From positions 97,802-161,801 of the forward strand of contig JAIUPH010000039.1 in assembly GCA_020161065.1 (NCBI GenBank): 64,000 nt of DNA. The letters run 5' to 3'. This document shows, piece by piece, positions 1-7,568 of this stretch. The position numbers and the translations under genes were made by a program. Source of the DNA: Pseudomonadota bacterium (GTDB lineage: Bacteria; Pseudomonadota; Gammaproteobacteria; Burkholderiales; Burkholderiaceae_C). How positions within the stretch are numbered: position 1 is the first letter of the stretch; every line of letters begins with the position of its first letter. A model generated the notes under the pieces. It worked only from the letters and a program-made list of their open reading frames with translations, did not search any database and was not told the origin of the DNA.

Positions 1-1
1 G

Positions 2-1270
2 CGCGCGCTGGCCGGCCCGCTGCAGCACGCCCCCGGCTCGCTGCTGCCCTACCTGCGCGTGCGGGTGGCGCACCTGATCGCCGGCGCCGGCCTGCTGCTG
101 GCGCTGGCGCTGACCTGGCCGGCCGCCGCGCAGCCGGCCACGCTGGCGCTGGCCGCGCTGCTGTATGCCGCGCTGGCCGCGGCGCTGGTGGCGCGCAGCG
201 CCTGGATCGCCAAGGACGCGCCGTCGCCTTTCGCCCTGGGCGCGGCGCTGCTGGGGACGCTGCTGGTCGGCGTCGGCATCGCGCTGTTCGGCGAAGGCGT
301 GCCGCGCGTCGAGCGGCTCAAGTCGCTGGCGCTGCCGCAGGCCACGCTGCTGGTGCTGGTGTGCCTGCTGCTGATCGAAGGCCTCGGCCTGCTGGCCGCG
401 CGCCAGCAGCGCGGCGCCGCGCCGCGCGCCGACCTGCAGGGCGCCGACGCCAGTGCCGACGTCGACGCCGAGCCGGCGCTGCTGATGCACGAGGTCGAGC
501 GCGAGCTGCACCGCTTCTGGGCCGAAGGCATCCCCAACCGCCGCCATGCCTGGGAGCCGCCGGCCGAAGCGCGGGGTGGCCCCGCCGAGCCGGCCGCCGT
601 GGTGCTGGAGGAATCGCAGCCGATGCCGGCCGCCGACCCGGCGCCCACGTCGCACACCGCGTTGCTGGCGCTGGGGATGCTGGGGCTGGCCTTCACCGCC
701 GTCGGCGCCGTGCTGTGGGTGCGGCTGGCCAACGAACAGATGAACGCGCTGCCCGCCGCGTCGTGGTTCACCGCGGCGCCGGCGCTGGTGCTGCTGGTGG
801 CCGGCGGCTATGCGGTGCGCGTCGGCCATCTGCTGTGGAGCCGCGTCGAGGTCGACTCCACGCTGCTGTGGCTGACCGTGCAGGCCGCGCCGGCCGCCGC
901 CCGCGAAGGGCTGCTGCAGCTGAAGGCGCGCGTGCTGAAGGCGCGCTCGGTCTTCCACGTCGCCGGCGAGCACGAGCTGGGCAGCCGCGTGCTGCTGCAA
1001 CTGGCCGGCGACGGCGCCGTGGCGCGGCGCCTGGTGCAGCAGGTGCAAGGCTTTGCCGAACGGGCAGGCGGCGGCGCCGCGCCGGCGCCCGCCGCGCCGC
1101 AGAGCGCCGCACGGCCGGCCGCCGCCACGGCGCCGGCCCGCCCGGCGCCGGCGGCCGCCGCGGCGCCGCGCGCGGCAGCGGCGGCGCGCTTTTGCCCCGC
1201 CTGCGGTACGGCGCAGCCGGCCGGCGCGCGCTTTTGTCCGCGCTGCGGCGCGGCGCAGCCGGGCCATTGA
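2..1270 (+). CDS. Membrane protein with C-terminal double zinc ribbon (5' end outside window)
   Basis: The frame is open from the first bases of the window, so the true start probably lies upstream; a GTG at 59 is the first internal candidate. Counted from that GTG, four hydrophobic segments fill about residues 5-112 and two more lie near 197-220 and 233-255. A charged stretch lies between. The last 26 residues hold two CxxC pairs (Cys 379/382 and 394/397), the spacing of a double zinc ribbon, after a long Ala/Pro-rich linker. I do not recognise a named family. Zinc ribbons on membrane proteins usually mediate protein or nucleic-acid contacts, but no function can be assigned. selO follows 27 bp downstream on the same strand. 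Confidence 0.6.
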   Translation, partial: RALAGPLQHAPGSLLPYLRVRVAHLIAGAGLLLALALTWPAAAQPATLALAALLYAALAAALVARSAWIAKDAPSPFALGAALLGTLLVGVGIALFGEGVPRVERLKSLALPQATLLVLVCLLLIEGLGLLAARQQRGAAPRADLQGADASADVDAEPALLMHEVERELHRFWAEGIPNRRHAWEPPAEARGGPAEPAAVVLEESQPMPAADPAPTSHTALLALGMLGLAFTAVGAVLWVRLANEQMNALPAASWFTAAPALVLLVAGGYAVRVGHLLWSRVEVDSTLLWLTVQAAPAAAREGLLQLKARVLKARSVFHVAGEHELGSRVLLQLAGDGAVARRLVQQVQGFAERAGGGAAPAPAAPQSAARPAAATAPARPAPAAAAAPRAAAAARFCPACGTAQPAGARFCPRCGAAQPGH

Positions 1271-1297
1271 CGCTAACTTCAATAACGAACGGCTTCG

Positions 1298-2866
1298 ATG
1301 ACCCTGCGCCGCGCGCAGCGCCGGCGTTCAGGCAAGCTCGGGGCCCTCGCAACGCCCGGGTCTTCTGCCTTGCCTGCTTCCTTGTTCACCTTCGACAACA
1401 GCTACGCCCGCGAGCTGCCGGGCTTCTACGTGGCGTGGCAGCCGGCGGCGGTGCCGGCGCCGCGCCTGCTGCGCTTGAACGCCGCGCTGGCCGAAGAACT
1501 GGGGCTGGACGCGCAGGCCCTGGCCGCGCCCGACGGCGTGCAGGTGCTGGCCGGCAACCGCGTGCCCGAAGGCGCGTCGCCGCTGGCCCAGGCCTACGCG
1601 GGCCACCAGTTCGGCGGCTTCTCGCCGCAGCTCGGCGACGGCCGCGCGCTGCTGCTCGGCGAGGTGATGGACCGCCACGGCCGCCGGCGCGACATCGCGC
1701 TCAAGGGCTCGGGCCGCACGCCGTTCTCGCGCGGCGGCGACGGCAAGGCCGCCGTCGGCCCGGTGCTGCGCGAATACCTCATCGGCGAGGCCATGCAGGC
1801 GCTGGGCATCCCCACCACGCGCGCGCTGGCCGCGGTGGCCACCGGCGAGGCGGTGCAGCGCGAGCGCGCGCTGCCCGGCGCCGTGCTGACGCGCGTGGCC
1901 GCCAGCCACGTGCGCGTGGGCACCTTCCAGTTCTTCGCCGCGCGCGGCCAGCACGACGACGTGCGCCGCCTGGCCGACTACGTCATCGCCCGCCACGACC
2001 CCGATCTGGCCGCCGCGCCCGACCGCTACCTGGGCCTGCTGCGCCGCGTCGCGCAGCGCCAGGCGGCGCTGATCGCGCAGTGGATGAACGTCGGCTTCAT
2101 CCACGGCGTGATGAACACCGACAACATGACGATCAGCGGCGAGACCATCGACTACGGCCCTTGCGCCTACATGGAAAGTTATGACCCCGAGGCCGTGTTC
2201 AGCTCCATCGACCACGGCGGCCGCTACGCCTACCGCAACCAGCCGCTGATCGCCCGCTGGAACCTCGCCCGCCTGGCCGAGACGCTGCTGCCGCTGCTGG
2301 CCGTCGACGGGGTGACGCCCGACGACGCGGTGGCGCAGGTCACCGAGGTGATCGATGCCTTCCCCGCCTGGTACGACGCGCACTGGCGCGCCGGCCAGCG
2401 CGCCAAGCTGGGCCTGCAGACCGCGCAGCCCGAAGACGCCGCGCTGGCCGACGACTGGCTGGCGCTGCTGCACGCGCAGCAGGTCGACTTCACGCTGGCC
2501 TGGCGGCACCTTGCCGATGCGGCCGATGCGGGCGAACGCCGCGCCGAGCCGCTGCGCGACCTGTTCGTCGACCGCGCCGCCGCCGACGCCTGGCTGCAGC
2601 GCTGGCGCGCGCGCAGCGACGCTGAAGGCGCCGACACCAGCGCGCGCGCCGCGGCGATGCGCGCCGTCAACCCGATCGTGATCCCGCGCAACCACCTCGT
2701 CGAGGAAGCGCTGGCCGCCGCCGCCGACCACGACGACCTGGCGCCTTTCGAGCGGCTGCTCGACGCCGTGACGCAGCCCTTCACCGAGCGCGCCGGTTTC
2801 GAGCGTTATGCCGAACCGGCGCCGCGCGAGCTGACGGCCGGCTACCGCACCTTCTGCGGCACCTGA
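1298..2866 (+). CDS. selO: Protein adenylyltransferase SelO (YdiU family)
   Basis: SelO is a pseudokinase-fold enzyme that transfers AMP from ATP to Ser/Thr/Tyr of target proteins, and has been linked to oxidative stress (family knowledge). The 522-residue product has the family hallmarks: GHQFGGF near residue 102, [15 protein letters not shown] near 135, REYLIGEAM, and the metal/catalytic block HGVMNTDNM followed by IDYGP near 270-290. It ends in Cys-Gly-Thr, so Cys stands where animal SelO carries selenocysteine. The first 25 or so residues are basic and poorly conserved; a TTG at 1370 ([10 protein letters not shown]) is an alternative start closer to the usual family N terminus. Convergent with the VOC gene downstream. 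Confidence 0.95.
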   Translation: MTLRRAQRRRSGKLGALATPGSSALPASLFTFDNSYARELPGFYVAWQPAAVPAPRLLRLNAALAEELGLDAQALAAPDGVQVLAGNRVPEGASPLAQAYAGHQFGGFSPQLGDGRALLLGEVMDRHGRRRDIALKGSGRTPFSRGGDGKAAVGPVLREYLIGEAMQALGIPTTRALAAVATGEAVQRERALPGAVLTRVAASHVRVGTFQFFAARGQHDDVRRLADYVIARHDPDLAAAPDRYLGLLRRVAQRQAALIAQWMNVGFIHGVMNTDNMTISGETIDYGPCAYMESYDPEAVFSSIDHGGRYAYRNQPLIARWNLARLAETLLPLLAVDGVTPDDAVAQVTEVIDAFPAWYDAHWRAGQRAKLGLQTAQPEDAALADDWLALLHAQQVDFTLAWRHLADAADAGERRAEPLRDLFVDRAAADAWLQRWRARSDAEGADTSARAAAMRAVNPIVIPRNHLVEEALAAAADHDDLAPFERLLDAVTQPFTERAGFERYAEPAPRELTAGYRTFCGT

Positions 2867-2882
2867 GCGGCGCGCGCGCCGC
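2867..2882. terminator. Perfect 16-bp palindrome between convergent genes
   Basis: A self-complementary GC-only 16-mer fills most of the gap between the selO stop and the stop of the VOC gene on the other strand. It could act as a short bidirectional transcription barrier. There is no U-tract and the loop would be tiny, so terminator activity is only inferred. Confidence 0.3.
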
Positions 2883-2885
2883 CGG

Positions 2886-3272
2886 TCACGCCGGCTGGTG
2901 GCAGACCGCCTCGATGTTGTGCCCGTCGGGGTCCAGCACGAAAGCGCCGTAGTAGTTCGGGTGGTAGTGCGGCCGCAGCCCCGGCGCGCCGTTGTCGCGC
3001 CCGCCGGCGGCCAGCGCGGCGCGGTGGAAGGCATCGACGACGCTGCGCGACGGCACGCGGAACGCCACGTGGATCGGCGGCTGGTTCGCCTGGCCGCTGC
3101 TTATCCAGAAGTCGGGCTTCGGCGCTTCACCGAAGCCGGCCACGTCCGCATGGCCCGTCACCGCGGCCGGGATCTCGGCCAGCAGCGTGTAGCCGATCGG
3201 CGCCAGCGCGGCCACGTAGAAAGCCTTGCTCTTGGCGTAGTTGCTGACGGTGACGCCGGTGTGGTCGATCAT
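2886..3272 (-). CDS. VOC family protein (glyoxalase/dioxygenase fold)
   Basis: A 128-residue single-domain protein that opens with the VOC signature (IDHTGVTVSNYAKSKAFY) and ends with the metal-ligand region FVLDPDGHNIEAV. The first His, a mid-domain HVAF and the late Glu fit metal-binding positions of the vicinal-oxygen-chelate superfamily. The substrate cannot be read from the sequence; annotated relatives include glyoxalase-like and bleomycin-resistance-like proteins. It is the last gene of a minus-strand run, starting 6 bp after the GNAT gene stop, so co-transcription is likely. Confidence 0.88.
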   Translation of the reverse strand: MIDHTGVTVSNYAKSKAFYVAALAPIGYTLLAEIPAAVTGHADVAGFGEAPKPDFWISSGQANQPPIHVAFRVPSRSVVDAFHRAALAAGGRDNGAPGLRPHYHPNYYGAFVLDPDGHNIEAVCHQPA

Positions 3273-3278
3273 GGGTCT

Positions 3279-3857
3279 TCACCTTTCGTGTTCTGCCGTC
3301 GGCAACGGCACGCGATAGCGCAGCCCCGGCTGGCTGCCGAACGACGCCGGCTCGACGAAGCGCTCGTGCAGCACGCCGCCGGCGGCCATGATCACGCGCT
3401 GCGACGCGGTGTTCTCCGGATCGGTGGTGATCTCGACGTAGGGCAACGCCGCGACGGCCCTGACCTCGTTCAGCATCAGCCGCAGCGCTGCCGTGGCGTA
3501 GCCCAGCCGCTGCTTCCACGGCACCACCGCGTAGCCGATGTGGCCCAGGCAGTAGGGCGGCAGCGCCGTGGTGCCGGGCTGCCAGCGAAAGCCGATGCTG
3601 CCGGCGAACTCGCCGTCCCACATCCACCGCCGGAAGCCCGGCAGGCGCGGCACGACCGACCCGTCGGGCAGCGTGACCGGCGCGCCCTGTCCGCCCAGGT
3701 GGTCGAGGCTGGCGAGAAAGGCCGAAGCATCGGCGCGAATGCGCGCCAGCTCTTCCGCGGCCGCGGCGGCCCCGCGCACGTTGTCCGCCGACCAGCCGCG
3801 CTCCAGTGCGTCGACATAGCTGGGCAGGTGGACGGTCGAGGGGCGGACGAGTTGCAT
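3279..3857 (-). CDS. GNAT family N-acetyltransferase
   Basis: 192 residues with a GNAT core: the acceptor-side strand SIGFRWQP near 100, the long strand GHIGYAVVPWKQRLGYATAAL near 120-140 that carries the acetyl-CoA pyrophosphate loop (R/Q-x-x-G-x-A type), and the C-terminal motif EITTDPENTASQRVIMAAGG. The region ITTDPENTAS resembles acetyltransferases acting on small amines or antibiotics, but the acceptor is unknown. It sits between a secreted hypothetical and the VOC gene on the same strand and is probably part of one transcript with them. Confidence 0.88.
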   Translation of the reverse strand: MQLVRPSTVHLPSYVDALERGWSADNVRGAAAAAEELARIRADASAFLASLDHLGGQGAPVTLPDGSVVPRLPGFRRWMWDGEFAGSIGFRWQPGTTALPPYCLGHIGYAVVPWKQRLGYATAALRLMLNEVRAVAALPYVEITTDPENTASQRVIMAAGGVLHERFVEPASFGSQPGLRYRVPLPTAEHER

Positions 3858-3878
3858 GGCACGAGCCGTCGGCGCGGA

Positions 3879-4406
3879 TCAGCCGTCGTTGACCTTGAGG
3901 GAGGCGACGCTTCGCCGCAAGGCCGGCTCCATCTGCTCGAAGTCGCGCTTGGTCGAGTTGAAGTTGAGGGTCAGCATCCGGCCTCGAAACGAGGTGATCA
4001 GCATGATGTTGTAGATGTCGCTGTCGATCGCATTCGAGGTCAGCTCCATCATCACCCACTTGCGGCCGGCCAGTTCGACCATCTCCCGCCGCTTCCAGAC
4101 GATGCCCGGCACGATGCGACTGAAGACGGCTTCGAAGGCCTTCAGCGCCTGGTCGAGATTTTCTGCCCGCAGGGGATTGGCTTTCAGGTCGTAGGCGATC
4201 GAGGTCGAGCGCTTCGGGTTGCCGACGGCAAAGCTCGGCGGCGACGCCGACGTGGGCCACTTCTGCTTGATCTCGTCGCTCGAGAACGTCGTGAACTCGT
4301 CGGGCACCGTGAAGCTGACGATCGAGTCCGGCGTCACGACTTCCGCCGCATGGGCGGCCAGCGCCAGGCAGAGCGGCAATAGCAGGGCGATCAGGCGGTT
4401 CAACAT
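3879..4406 (-). CDS. Secreted hypothetical protein
   Basis: The 175-residue product starts with a clean Sec signal peptide (MLNRLIALLLPLCLALAAHA, cleavage expected before AEVV). The mature part is a small alpha/beta domain with no recognised motif; it has regularly spaced hydrophobic strands (KWVMMELTSNA, IYNIMLITSFRGRMLTLNF) and ends in a basic region, in the manner of periplasmic proteins of unknown function. An ATG at 4439 overlaps the stop of the upstream gene (TGATG) and would add 11 residues; that arrangement suggests translational coupling and is a real alternative. I do not recognise the family. Confidence 0.7.
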   Translation of the reverse strand: MLNRLIALLLPLCLALAAHAAEVVTPDSIVSFTVPDEFTTFSSDEIKQKWPTSASPPSFAVGNPKRSTSIAYDLKANPLRAENLDQALKAFEAVFSRIVPGIVWKRREMVELAGRKWVMMELTSNAIDSDIYNIMLITSFRGRMLTLNFNSTKRDFEQMEPALRRSVASLKVNDG

Positions 4407-4438
4407 GGTGCTGGGGTGGGCGTTGCAGTGGGTGGTCA

Positions 4439-5044
4439 TCACAAATCCGCCGCGTACCGGCGCTCCATGTCCTCGCGAGACTCCGCGGGCGAATGCAGCC
4501 CGGTCTGGTCGCCGATGATCTGCCCAATCGTCGGCAGCGCGCTGCGCGCCACCTGCGCGTCCGCCGCCCACAGCCGCGAGCGCATGAAGGCTTTGGCGCA
4601 ATGCAGATAGACGGCCTCCGGTGCGACGCGGATGACCAGCTTGGGCGCGCGCCGCTCGGTCGTGCAGGCGGCGATGTCCGACGCCTCGGTCGACAGCCGC
4701 GCGCGGCCGTTGACGCGCAGCGTCTCGTCGAACCCCGGGATGAGGAACAGCAGACCGATGCGGCCGGTCTGCACGATGTTCTCCAGCGAGTCCAGCCGGT
4801 TGTTGCCGGGGGCATCCGGGATCAGCAGTTCGCCATCGCCTCCGACCTTGACGAACCCCGGACCCCCGCCGCGCGGCGACGCATCGAGCGCGCCCTGCGG
4901 ATCGCCCGTGGACAGCACGACGAAAGGCGAGAGCGCGATGAAGTTCCGGCAATGGACATCCAGCGCCGCAATCTGCTTGCGCACGGCGCGCTCGCCCGGC
5001 GGCGCGTAGAGCGCGCGGAGTTCGGTGATCGTTTGGATCGGCAT
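4439..5044 (-). CDS. Pyridoxamine 5'-phosphate oxidase-fold (PPOX) FMN-binding protein
   Basis: A 201-residue split-barrel protein of the PPOX class, closest in layout to the MSMEG_1061-type flavoproteins. Visible signatures are FIALSPFVVLSTGDPQGALDASPRGG near 40-65, LLIPDAPGNNRLDSLENI near 80-95 and RVNGRARLS near 115. Relatives bind FMN or F420 and reduce or oxidise small molecules; the substrate here is unknown. The ORF extends upstream to 5221, but a GGAGGT eight bases before the ATG at 5044 fixes the start at MPIQTITEL. Its stop overlaps a possible start of the secreted hypothetical downstream. Confidence 0.85.
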   Translation of the reverse strand: MPIQTITELRALYAPPGERAVRKQIAALDVHCRNFIALSPFVVLSTGDPQGALDASPRGGGPGFVKVGGDGELLIPDAPGNNRLDSLENIVQTGRIGLLFLIPGFDETLRVNGRARLSTEASDIAACTTERRAPKLVIRVAPEAVYLHCAKAFMRSRLWAADAQVARSALPTIGQIIGDQTGLHSPAESREDMERRYAADL

Positions 5045-5111
5045 CGGGTGGACCTCCAGCTCAAGCCTTACTGTGCCATCCGCTCGACTGCCAGTGCGTC
5101 GATGTGCCGTG

Positions 5112-5552
5112 CTAGCCGGCACTCTCGACCTCGCACGTCCGCTTGGAAAACTTGGAACGCAAAGAGACGTGATACAGCGACGCCGCTCCAAGTGCGCATA
5201 GCCAGCAAGACAGCAGCCCAAGAGGACTTGTCAAATAGGTCAGAAATAGATAGGACGCAGCTGCATTCAAGGCGAGACCAAACAGGCCTGCCCGGCGAGA
5301 ACGGGGCGATGATCGAGGAACGTACCGTGACAGCAGGGCGAGTGGAAGACTTAGCGTGGCAAGCGCCAGCCCTGCAAGCATAGGCCAGGCAGCAAGCTGC
5401 CAAGCGAGAACCATCTTGAGCTGATGGAACCGTTGGAGTCCGCCGCCGAAGACGAGCCAAGCCAACCCTGACAGCGGGACATGGAGGCTGGCGACGAGAA
5501 GCGGCTCAACCCAGGGGAGTCGAAGCGAAAGTAAGGATCGGAGCATCTTCAT
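5112..5552 (-). CDS. Small multi-pass membrane protein, unknown function
   Basis: 146 residues with about four hydrophobic segments (near 17-37, 47-76, 88-108 and 110-125) and a basic loop RSSPRSRR between segments two and three, consistent with a cytoplasmic loop. The DNA from about 5.1 to 5.5 kb is visibly less GC-rich than its neighbours and uses more A/T-ending codons, which suggests recent acquisition. No family recognised. It lies between the reverse-transcriptase remnant and the PPOX-fold gene on the same strand. Confidence 0.55.
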   Translation of the reverse strand: MKMLRSLLSLRLPWVEPLLVASLHVPLSGLAWLVFGGGLQRFHQLKMVLAWQLAAWPMLAGLALATLSLPLALLSRYVPRSSPRSRRAGLFGLALNAAASYLFLTYLTSPLGLLSCWLCALGAASLYHVSLRSKFSKRTCEVESAG

Positions 5553-5573
5553 GCGCCAGAGCAGCGGGCTGCG

Positions 5574-6092
5574 TCAACGCCGCCAGTCGATGCGCTCGAA
5601 CAGGCGCTGCAGCCGCTGCGCCTTGCCGGCGTTGAGCTGCGCGGCCCAGGCCAGCTGCCCGCGCAGGTGGTCCTGGAAGCGGGCGTGGCCGTCGCGGTTG
5701 TGCGCCGCAGGCCCGTCGACCACGCAGCGGTGCAGCAAGGCCTTCAGGCGGTCGAACCGTTCGCGCGGCAGGTTGGGCTGGCGGTTGACGACGATGCCGC
5801 AGACCTGCTGGCGTTTGCCCGCGCGGCGGCAGCGGGTCTTGCGGTGGTTGAGCGCGAAGCCTTCGTCGCGCGCGATGCGCGCCACCCAGGCCTCGATGCG
5901 AAGCCGCGCCGCGGCCAGCGAGCGCGGGCCCGAGATCACGATGTCATCTGCATAACGTGTATAGCGCACCTCCAGCGCGCGTGCCAGGCCGTCCAGCCGC
6001 AGGTCCAGCCCGAAGGCGCACAGATTGGCCAGCGCCGGCGAGGTGGGCGCGCCCTGCGGGTGATGCATGAGCAGCCTGGCGTGGAGCGCCAT
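5574..6092 (-). pseudogene. 5'-truncated reverse transcriptase (C-terminal half)
   Basis: The 172-residue frame contains the second half of a reverse transcriptase palm: HPQGAPTSPALANL (the QGxxxSP motif), then the catalytic YTRYADDIVISG, then GFALNHRKTR and CGIVVN, followed by a thumb-like region ending ERIDWRR. The fingers and the first catalytic Asp motif, which need roughly 200 more residues upstream, are absent in all frames before the deoA stop at 6244. The start at 6092 (MALHARLL) is only the first Met of the remnant. Without the first Asp it cannot polymerise. It resembles bacterial retron/DRT-like RTs rather than group II intron RTs, but the subfamily is uncertain. Confidence 0.75.
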
Positions 6093-6125
6093 CAGGCTCA
6101 CGCCCCGGATGTGCCAGACGATGGA

Positions 6126-6180
6126 TCGACGGCGGGGCTGCCCCGCCGCGCGAAGAAGGCTTCGCCGAAGCGCCGCTTCG
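6126..6180. repeat. Palindromic REP-like element between deoA and the RT remnant
   Basis: Contains a perfect hairpin, GGCGGGG-ctg-CCCCGCC at 6131-6147, followed by a second small stem (GAAGcgccgCTTC). It lies just past the point where recognisable RT sequence stops and 64 bp or more downstream of the deoA stop, so it may also terminate the nucleoside operon. A related palindrome cluster occurs at 53771-53855. Confidence 0.4.
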
Positions 6181-6243
6181 CTTGAACCCTGAGCCGGTGG
6201 CCGCGGGGCGATGATACGCAGCATCGGGGGCATCCTCTGCCGC

Positions 6244-7566
6244 TCAGGCGCTGCCGACCCGGCCGGCCACCAGCGGCTGCAGTTCTGGCGCCCCATCGCC
6301 GATCGTGAACGCGGCCTGCACCGCGGCCACGGTTTCGTCGGCCGCGCCTTCGTCGGCCGCATGCACCTGGGCCAGCAGCTCGCCGGCCTGCACGGCCCGG
6401 CCCGGCGGCAGCAGGTGCGACAGGCCGACGCGGGGGTCGATGCGGTCGCCCGGCCGCCGGCGGCCGCCGCCGAGGGCGACGACGGCCAGGCCCAGCGCGC
6501 GCACGTCGCAGGCTTGCAGCGTGCCGCCGTGCGGCGCGGGGACGGGGCGGACGACCGGGGCCTGCGGCAACCGGGCATCGCGTAGCACGTCGGACGGGCC
6601 GCCCAGCAGCGCCACCATGCGCGCAAAGCGCTCGGCGGCCGCGCCGCTGTCCAGCGTGGCCTGCAGCGCGGCGGTGGCCGCTGCGGCGTCGGCATGCAGG
6701 CCGCCGTTGACGAGCAGTTCGGCGCCCAGCGCCAGCGTCAATGCCAGCGTGCGCGGCTCGCGCGCGCCGCGGCCCGTGAGGAAGTCGATCGCGTCGCGCA
6801 ATTCCAGCGCGTTGCCGGCGGTGGCGCCCAGCACCTGGTTCATGTCGCTCAAGAGCGCCGTCGCGCGCAGGCCGGCGCCGGCGGCGGTGGCCACCAGGCT
6901 CTGCGCCAGCGTGCGCGCCGCGTCCAAGGTTCGGCAAAAGGCGCCGCTACCCAGCTTGACATCGAGCACCAGGCCTTGCAGCCCGGCGGCCAGCTTCTTG
7001 GACAGGATGCTGGCGGTGATCAACGGTACCGATTCGACGGTGGCCGTGACGTCGCGGATGGCGTAGAGCCGGCGGTCGGCCGGCGCCAGGTCGGCCGAGG
7101 CGCCGACGATCGCGCAGCCGCAGGTTTGCAGCGTTAGCCGCAGGCGCTGGTCGCCGGGGTCGACGGTGTAGCCGGACAGCGCCTCCAGCTTGTCCAGCGT
7201 GCCGCCGGTGTGCCCGAGGCCGCGGCCGCTGATCATCGGCACCCAGGCGCCGCAGGCGGCGAGCATCGGCGCCAGCATCAGGCTGAGTTTGTCGCCCACG
7301 CCGCCGGTGCTGTGCTTGTCCAGCACCGGGCCGGCGGCGTGGGCCCAGGCCAGCACGCGGCCGCTGTCGCGCATGGCCAGCGTCAGCGCGGTGGTCTCGG
7401 CGGTGCTCATGCCGCGGCAGACGATGGCCATCGCCAGCGCGCCGGCTTGCGCGTCGCTGAACGATCCGTCGGTCAGGCCGCGCGCGATGGCGCCGATCTC
7501 GCCCGCCGTCAGCGCCTGGCCGTCGCGCTTGCGGCGGATCAGCTCGGCCGGCGCGGCGTCCGCCAT
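6244..7566 (-). CDS. deoA: Thymidine phosphorylase DeoA
   Basis: Converts thymidine (and deoxyuridine) plus phosphate to the base and 2-deoxyribose 1-phosphate. The 440-residue protein has the normal family length. The phosphate/nucleoside site is intact: KHSTGGVGDKLSL near 84, SGRGLGHTGGTLDKLE near 113, YAIRDVTATVES near 168 with the substrate Arg, and SILSKKLA near 186-190 with the Ser and Lys that bind the base. It is the last gene of the cdd-punA-nucleotidase-deoA operon and starts 2 bp after the stop of the nucleotidase gene, so the two are translationally linked. Confidence 0.95.
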   Translation of the reverse strand: MADAAPAELIRRKRDGQALTAGEIGAIARGLTDGSFSDAQAGALAMAIVCRGMSTAETTALTLAMRDSGRVLAWAHAAGPVLDKHSTGGVGDKLSLMLAPMLAACGAWVPMISGRGLGHTGGTLDKLEALSGYTVDPGDQRLRLTLQTCGCAIVGASADLAPADRRLYAIRDVTATVESVPLITASILSKKLAAGLQGLVLDVKLGSGAFCRTLDAARTLAQSLVATAAGAGLRATALLSDMNQVLGATAGNALELRDAIDFLTGRGAREPRTLALTLALGAELLVNGGLHADAAAATAALQATLDSGAAAERFARMVALLGGPSDVLRDARLPQAPVVRPVPAPHGGTLQACDVRALGLAVVALGGGRRRPGDRIDPRVGLSHLLPPGRAVQAGELLAQVHAADEGAADETVAAVQAAFTIGDGAPELQPLVAGRVGSA

Positions 7567-7568
7567 GC

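Noticed and set aside
1328-3034. Long minus-strand frame opposite selO
   Set aside because: Shadow of selO; repetitive low-complexity product and no conserved motif.
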